From Symbiodinium natans (lineage: Eukaryota; Sar; Dinophyceae; Suessiales; Symbiodiniaceae): 64,000 nucleotides of DNA. The notes below the pieces were generated by a model. It worked only from the letters and a program-made list of their open reading frames with translations, ran no database searches and was not told the origin of the DNA. The stretch spans positions 121,942 to 185,941 of the forward strand of contig CAJNDS010002447.1 of assembly GCA_905221605.1 (NCBI GenBank), given 5' to 3'. Positions within the stretch are counted from its first letter, which is position 1. Every line of letters begins with the position of its first letter. This document shows positions 57,861-64,000 of this stretch, one piece after another. Made by a program: the position numbers and the translations under genes.

Positions 57861-58396
57861 CCAAGCCGGGGTCCACGCAGCAACGCGCTTGTACTGACAT
57901 CGGTGAATGCGAACCATCTGCTTCAGCCTCTTGAGGTGAGCCTGGCAGGATTTAGGGTTTAGGGTTCCAGGGCTTTCCGGGCTTTTAGGGTGTTGGGATC
58001 TGAGATGGGGTTTAGGGTTTGGGGTAAGGGCTGAAGGCAACAGGGCAACCTGAGGAGTTGGGGGTTTTTCGCCGTGCTTAGGGAAGAGTCCTGAAATCAA
58101 AACTGGATCCCTCTCAAAAGCATCCCTGAAACCCCAGCACGTGCTTTGTCACTTCAGGCTTAGGGCTTTAGGGTTTTAAGGGCTTAGGGTTGTAGGGTTG
58201 TTAGGGCTTTAGGGTTTGTTGGTTTGTAGGGAGTCTGCGGGATGCAGCCGGTTTGATGGAGTCCCATCACAACTCCCTGGCGAGGTACCCTAACTACGTG
58301 AAACTGCCTCGCAACGAAAAAACTCAGGAAAAAAGAACAACCTTTCTTGCATAAGTCAGGGTTCACAGGTCAAAGCCCTGAGCCCTAAACCTTAAA

Positions 58397-58471
58397 CGAT
58401 TGGATATGTAGTAGGGCCTCCGAAACCCTAATCCCTAAACCCTATAACCCTAAGCGATTGGATATGTAGAA
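58397..58471 (+). repeat. Short direct repeat CGATTGGATATGTAG
   Basis: The 15-mer occurs twice about 57 bp apart within CCCTAAA-type sequence. No further structure is seen. Confidence 0.7.
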
Positions 58472-58917
58472 GCCTGGGCGTCCCCCAAACCAAAAATAAA
58501 ACAAATCCGCGGAGGCACGGGACTCTTCTTCGACTTCAGGTTCCTCTGGCCCCACTGACCTTGTTTAGGGAGGGGGTTTTATAGGGTTCGGGTTTAGGGT
58601 AATGTGGTAGTAGAGGGGCGTGAATAATTAGAACATATTAGAACAGGGTGTTAGGGGTTCTTATCGTATAAGTATAAAGGGACCATAAGGGAAGGTGGTT
58701 GTTCTGACCCCTATATTCTAGGGCTAAAGGGCTTGCAGGGTTTAGAGGGCTCATAATGCTCACAGGGTTTATGAGGTTTATAGGGTTGAAGATTGAATTT
58801 GGGGCTTCCACAATACCCATGTGGGATTCAAGGGCTTAGGGCTCCGCAAGGGCGATCTCTCCTCCTTCTTTTTGCGGGGGATGGGGCTTGGGGGTTACCC
58901 CCAAGCCCTAAACCTAA

Positions 58918-59030
58918 AATCTTTGAGGCCTTCTTGGCATGCATAGCAGGAATGGCGGAGTGCCGGGTTGAGAGGCTGGCGAAGGAGGATGGTGGATTCA
59001 AGAGAGCCCCAACCCTCAGCCGGCGGAATG
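58918..59030 (+). CDS. Candidate exon, unknown
   Basis: Plus frame FEAFLACIAGMAECRVERLA then KEDGGFKRAPTLSRR. The minus strand is also open over the same bases, so strand is uncertain. Confidence 0.25.
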
Positions 59031-59344
59031 TTGGGTTTAGGGCTCAGGGTTGAGGGCTCCCTACGAAATGAAATCCGAAACCCGAATCCCCCAAACAACA
59101 CACCCCGCATCATAAGCCCTAAACCCTAAACTTTTAAACCCCAACAAACCCGGAAACCTGAAAACCGAAACCCTACACCCTGACCCCAACACCCTAGACC
59201 CTGAACCTAAAACCTAAACGCTAAGCCCTAAACCCCAACAAACCTTGCACCCCAAACTCTAAACCCTGAAACCTTAAACCGTAAACCCTAATCATCCCAA
59301 CAAACCCTAAACTCTAATTCCTAAACCGCCCAATTCATCCCAGG

Positions 59345-59428
59345 AGGCGCCGCCAGACGGTGATATGGCCCGAGGGATCGCGGCGGATAAGGAAGCGCTG
59401 CTTGGCCGCGCTATTGATCCTGCTCGGG
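59345..59428 (-). CDS. Candidate exon, unknown
   Basis: GC-rich island of about 85 bp cut sharply from heptamer DNA. The minus frame reads SRINSAAKQRFLIRRDPSGH then ITVWRRLL; a plus frame is also open. Size matches the 45-71 nt exons of the ATP synthase genes. Confidence 0.27.
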
Positions 59429-61869
59429 TTTAGGGCTTGTAGGTCTTATAGGGCTTAGGGCTTGGGGCGTTACAGGGTTTAGAGGCAGAGAGGGCGTGGG
59501 TCTTGGAGCTGATTTTGAGTTTAGTACGGGCGGAGTTGACATGTTCTGGGTTTCAGGGGATTGCTCTTACAAGGCGGGAAGCACTCTTCAGCTCTTAAAG
59601 CAAGCCCGGGTTCCGAACCCTAAGAACCCTAAAGCCCAGCGACCCCATCCTTAAAGACCTAAACCCCGCACGACCCAAAAGTCCTAAACACGGGAAGTAG
59701 CCAGCACCCTAAACTCAACAGGCTCTAAACCCTGAGGACTCTAGATCCCTAACACCGCCTAACACCCTTCTTGCCAAATCCTTCAGCCCAGGTGTGCACC
59801 TTATTCTGGTCCGAGATATTCGGTGGCAACAACGGTCTAGGTCCAGGTCGAGGGTTTAGGGTTCGGGGGTTTAGGGCTTAGGGTTGAAGGTTCAGGGCTT
59901 GGGGTTTTTGGTTTGCGGCAATCTCGTCATAGGGGCCGTTTTGTATCTCAGCACTCGATGCTCACCGCACCTCCTTCCACGCGACCACTCTTTCAGCGTG
60001 CGGTCGCAGATGCGCACGTGAGGCCTTCCAGTTGCACTCGCTGCAGGGCTGGGTTTAGGGTTTTTGGGGTTTAGGGTGTAGGGTTCAGGGGTCAGTTTAG
60101 GGTTTAGCTGCAGTAATTAATCTAACAGTCCTCCAAGCGCTACAGCCCCAGTACCTCAGATAGTCAAAAGCAAAACAACGCAATATGAGACAACAGCAGC
60201 GCTTGCTGCTATTAAGGAGGCCGCCAAGCTATAGAAACAAAAACAAGCCTAAAACTCTCAACTACGACAAGCAGCAGCGTACGAACTTGCCACAAGCCTT
60301 TTACTGGGCTCAAGCACGGCACAGTTAAGAAGGGCACAGACGTTCTCTGAACCCTTTCTTCTCCGAGCTTCCGTCGTGAGCTTTGGGTCTTCAGGAAACC
60401 AAAACCCTGAACAAAAACCCAAACCCTAAACTGCAACTCGGGGGGAGGGGGGGTCGGGGGGGCGAATTCGGCTGTAAGGTTCAAGGTTCACCGGCGCCTG
60501 CGAGGCACTTGCCCCATGCCGATGATCGACTCGATGTCAACTGGCAAGGCTCACTCTGCTTGGGCAGCCGTTAAGGAACGCAAACTCATGCAGTTACCAT
60601 AGTTAGAAAGCCATATCGCCAAGTTGAGAGCTTAGGGCAATATCCACAGCAACCGTACAATCAGGGTAATTACCCTTATTGGTGTTGGATACTGTTTTGA
60701 GCTATAAAGGAGCCCAGAACCCTGAAAAAGGGAAAAGTGTAAGCCTAAACTAGCAATGTCAAAGCCTGAATACTTCAGCCCTAAAACCTTCAACCCTAAA
60801 CGCTCCCTCAAGCCCCCACAACGCTTGCAATAGGCTTAGGGGTCACAAACCGTACTCTGCAGTTAGGGTAGGGTGTACCTACACCCCCACCCTGTCATAG
60901 GTTTTGGGCTATTTGCTTTACATACTTTGTGGGGTCCAAGGGTTGGGGTTTAGGGGTTTAGGGTTTTAGGGTGTTAGCGGATTTTGGGTTTAAAGTTTAG
61001 GGTTGGCGGGGGTCGAGAGGAGCCCCAAGCTGGCCACATCTCGTCATGGACTTGTTGCACGAGGGTGCAGGAAGCAGGGGACAACCCCCGCCCAGGAAAC
61101 CTTAAAGCGGTTTAGCGTTTTTGGGCCGTCCATTCCTAGATAACATGCTTTTACCAGCAAAACATGCTTGAACCCCAACAGCCCGGTTTAAGCTGCAACC
61201 CACAGTTGACGAATCCCCAAGAGAGCGCGGACCCGATTTCTACAATGAAACAGAAGACTCCCCCAAACATCCCCGCAAAACCTAAAAGACGGTGGAGGGG
61301 TTTAGGAATGAGGAGTTTCGGGCTTTCACCCAAAAACCGCAAACCCCTAAACCCCATCTGGAACCCCAAGATCTGCAAAAAGATAGCCCAAAACCCCAAA
61401 ACCCCAGAACAGGTACATTATTATACAATGTTTAGGGGGCTAAATAGGGAGCCCTACGTACACCCCAAAAATCCAAGCCCCTAAAAACCCCAAAAAAACC
61501 TTAAACCCCCTAAAACCCCTCAAACCCCTGAAACGCCTAAAACCCCCCATCCCTAAACCCCTAAAGCCGCTAAAACCCCAAAACCCATTGCCTGAATCTC
61601 CGGGCTGCGCCACCAGGAGATTGCTTGCGGCCACATGGCCGCGGCTGTGGCCAGCAAAGGTGGCCGGCCCGGGCCTTTTGCAGTGTCCGGGTGGGGTTTG
61701 GCGCTTTTAGGGTTTTGGGCTTTTTGGGGGATTTAGGGTTTCGGGTTGTAGGGTGCAATGGTCAGTGGCCCGAGTTCGCCAGATCCTCTGCTGCAGCAGC
61801 ATAGCAGGCCTAAAATCCAAAGTTTTGAGGGTTTAGAGTGTGTTTAGGACTTGTGCGACTGCAGCTTCT

Positions 61870-62200
61870 GGCTCTTCATTACTCCAACATACCTGCGCAA
61901 AATCCGAATTTTACGTGCGCTAGCTTGGCGGTGGCGGCAGTCGTAAGGACAGAAACAGCAAGGTAACGGCTGAAACCGAGAGTGGGAGCCCTCAGCTGTT
62001 TCCTAGCATACCCCGAAGTCCGACAATCCCGACAATCCTTCTTCCAAAAAACCCAGAATCCCCCCCCGCCCATTTCTCCCTTAGACAATGACAATAACAG
62101 CCCGAAACAGCTTTTTCAAGGCGCCTGCGGCACGCAAAGGCCGCTACGCCCAAGAGTGCCAGAAGCAGACCGCTACCTGGCCCATGTCTAGCTGTTCGGA
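61870..62200 (-). CDS. Candidate membrane-protein exons, unknown
   Basis: Minus frame 62200-62085 contains GSGLLLALLGVAAFACRRRL, a likely membrane helix with a basic stop-transfer end. About 62000-61882 reads APTLGFSRYLAVSVLTTAAT then AKLAHVKFGFCAGMLE and a stop. The pieces are in different frames, so an intron or frameshift lies between. Confidence 0.3.
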
Positions 62201-62829
62201 ACTGCACTTTTAGATTTTTGGGGACAGGTGCTTTGAATTGCAAGATTTTGCCCCTATGAGGTTTCCTTATATTCCTTGAAGAAACCGTTTGAAACGGCCC
62301 CCAAACCCAAGGGCACAACCTTCGGGGTCCAAGGTAGAGTCCCATGACACATGAACCTTTCCGGCCGGTAGGAGAGTTCTCGGCGAGGCCTACAGGTTTC
62401 AAGGCTTCGGGGTTGATGGCACGCGGCGTCCGACCACATTTTAGGGTTAAAGGTTTGGGGGTAAGGGTTTAGCGGCATTTGCTGCGAAGAATGCACTCGG
62501 AACTGTGCATTCGTTCTGCACATCGAGCCTGTGGGGCTTGGGGTTGCGGCCACGTCTCGGAGAACACCCTAAACCCTGGAATCTTGGCGTCAAGGGGCTT
62601 AGGGTTCTCGGGCTGCTCTGCCCGTTTGAGGGGTTTGGTTTGGCAAAGGCCTATAAACCCTGTAGATCCTGCAAACGCAATGCACCCTGTCAACCCTCTC
62701 AATTACCCGAACCCAAAAGCCTAACACTATAAACTGTATAAATCCTGAGCTCTAAACCTTATCAACCCTCTCAACCCTAAATTCTATAAACCCCATAACC
62801 CTCAGCCCTGAAACCCTGCTAGCCCGCCT

Positions 62830-62985
62830 TGGCTCTTGTCTGTCGAGCTCGTCTGCGAGCGCGTGCGCGCTGGTGCCCTGGGCCCGCGAATCACAAGATC
62901 CAAACCGCTCAGCCTTAGAGCTCTTACAGCCCTGTTACGCCAACTTAAATTTAAATGGTTTTTTCATGTAGGCTTTGGAGCAAAT
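62830..62985 (+). CDS. Candidate exon, unknown
   Basis: Plus frame SVELVCERVRAGALGPRITR then LSLRALTALLRQLKFKWFF, basic and helical, between CCCTAAA-type stretches. No family recognised. Confidence 0.28.
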
Positions 62986-63461
62986 CCCCTTACCCCCAAC
63001 TCTAAACCCTGTAAACCTGAACCCTGGTAACCTTCAACCCTCAATCCTCCGTGCATGTGCCGAGCGCCGGGCAGATCTGGTCTGCTGCTGAGCGATTGGC
63101 TGGGAGCCTCGGGTGTGAAAACCCTACAAACCCAAAACCCCATAAACCCTACTAAATCTACGAATGAACCCTGCAAGCCCTGAAAACCCTAAGCGCTGCA
63201 ACTCTACACTCTAAACCCCCTGAAGCCCCCAGAACCACGCGCCCGCAAACTCAAACCGCCCTTCCCCCCACCCCCGTGCCCCACTCCCAATCAATCTGAG
63301 ACCCCTCCAACCAGCCTCTTAACCGCACGACAGAGGATACGAATCTAAGTCGGTTCCTGCAAAAAACCGAACTATGTGGGATGCCTACTTCGCCTGACAC
63401 TCCCCCATCCCCCTCACCCCCCCATTCCCCCACCCCCCCCCGCCCCCCTGTCCCCACTCCC

Positions 63462-63683
63462 CACCACAAACTCGCCAAGACAGTGGCCAGATGCAGAAAG
63501 GTGGAGACACCGACCTCGTCGCCATCGTTTGGGCTGAAAGGGACTGTCGGGCAAATATGCCGGGCTAGCAGGGCCAACAGCACTGTAGCGTTTGTGGGGA
63601 TTTATAGGGCTTCTGCCAGAGCTTACATAGCGCATGTAGGAACTGGAAATGAAAAGGCCGCCGGGACATATTCTTGTGATTAA
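63462..63683 (+). CDS. Candidate exon, unknown
   Basis: Plus frame KLAKTVARCRKVETPTSSPS then FGLKGTVGQICRASRANST and a stop at 63681-63683. It follows a C-rich block at 63255-63470 with no other content. No family recognised. Confidence 0.25.
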   Translation, partial: HHKLAKTVARCRKVETPTSSPSFGLKGTVGQICRASRANSTVAFVGIYRASARAYIAHVGTGNEKAAGTYSCD

Positions 63684-64000
63684 ATGCAGATCGGATCAGG
63701 CAGACGAGCAACAGAAATGTTGGGACCGAGTCGTCATTGGAGAATAAAGCCCTCGTTTGGCTAAACGTTGGCTAAACTTACCTACCAAAGGGGTCTTAAC
63801 AGCTAGAATTTGAATAGGGTTTTGGGGGGCTAATGGGGCTAATACTATTCGTAAATTCCGACCCCTACATTAATCTGGGTGACCTGCCTGCAGGCCCCAG
63901 AGAAGGCACAGCAGAAGACCTCGCAACGGAGGAGCTTCAGTTCCAAAGCGCAGGTCTCACCGAGGACGTGGGGGGCCTGCTCTGTGTTGGGATCTCCCTT

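Larger units (their letters stand above)
57340..64000. repeat. Telomere-like repeat field with small islands
   Basis: Apart from the candidate exons listed separately, 57540-57860, 59110-59330, 59600-59760, 61330-61590 and 62640-62820 are CCCTAAA-type; 57945-58030, 58150-58230, 59840-59920, 60045-60110 and 60945-61010 are TTTAGGG-type. A minus-strand frame near 60260-60380 (GSENVCALLNCAVLEPSKRL) is too weak to call. Confidence 0.6.

Noticed and set aside
1-64000. CRISPR array, because of many short repeats
   Set aside because: Units are adjoining or degenerate 7-mers without constant-length unique spacers, and the window is eukaryotic.

Overview
The window looks like nuclear DNA of a dinoflagellate (alveolate protist). 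Four things point there. (1) Almost all non-coding DNA is made of degenerate plant-type telomere heptamers (TTTAGGG / CCCTAAA) that flip orientation every few tens to hundreds of bases. (2) Two split genes can be rebuilt exon by exon, and their introns start mostly with GC, twice with GA and once with GT, and end in AG, usually followed by G. Such donors are known from dinoflagellates. (3) A mitochondrial ATP synthase subunit c gene is nuclear and has a targeting presequence, as expected where mitochondrial DNA encodes only cox1, cob and cox3. (4) Two loci encode proteins of the kind I recall as expanded in dinoflagellates (VTHNW...YWICAF and SHVWETREHPDP types). I cannot name the species.

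Layout. 0-30 kb is mostly heptamer-derived sequence with short islands: weak exon candidates, a 45-bp tandem repeat at 12.6 kb, a TGTCGC-rich cluster at 10.7-10.95 kb, a broken HET-like gene at 19.56-20.25 kb, and a 26-bp minisatellite at 29.4-29.9 kb. 30.4-34.0 kb (minus strand) holds a complete subunit c gene with seven coding exons and a probable 3'UTR intron. 35-36.2 kb has exon-like pieces. 36.97-39.16 kb (minus) holds an intact, intronless 729-codon gene for a multi-pass membrane protein with a C-terminal cytosolic domain. 46.4-49.65 kb (minus) holds a second subunit c gene with the same exon structure. 50-64 kb is again heptamer sequence with scattered exon-like islands and a clean TTTAGGG array at 56.4 kb.

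The two subunit c genes are the strongest result. Their mature proteins are identical over 82 residues, with all 13 differences in that part synonymous. The targeting presequence differs at about nine positions, and intron sequences and lengths share nothing recognisable. Both copies therefore look functional while their introns have been refilled with telomere-like repeat. By contrast the 729-codon gene is uninterrupted, which suggests it arose through an mRNA intermediate; a degraded spliced-leader-like motif lies just upstream of it.

Limits: most exon candidates rest only on protein-like reading frames. Promoters, polyadenylation signals and trans-splice sites cannot be called with confidence in this lineage. 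I saw no tRNA, rRNA, CRISPR or bacterial-type operon.
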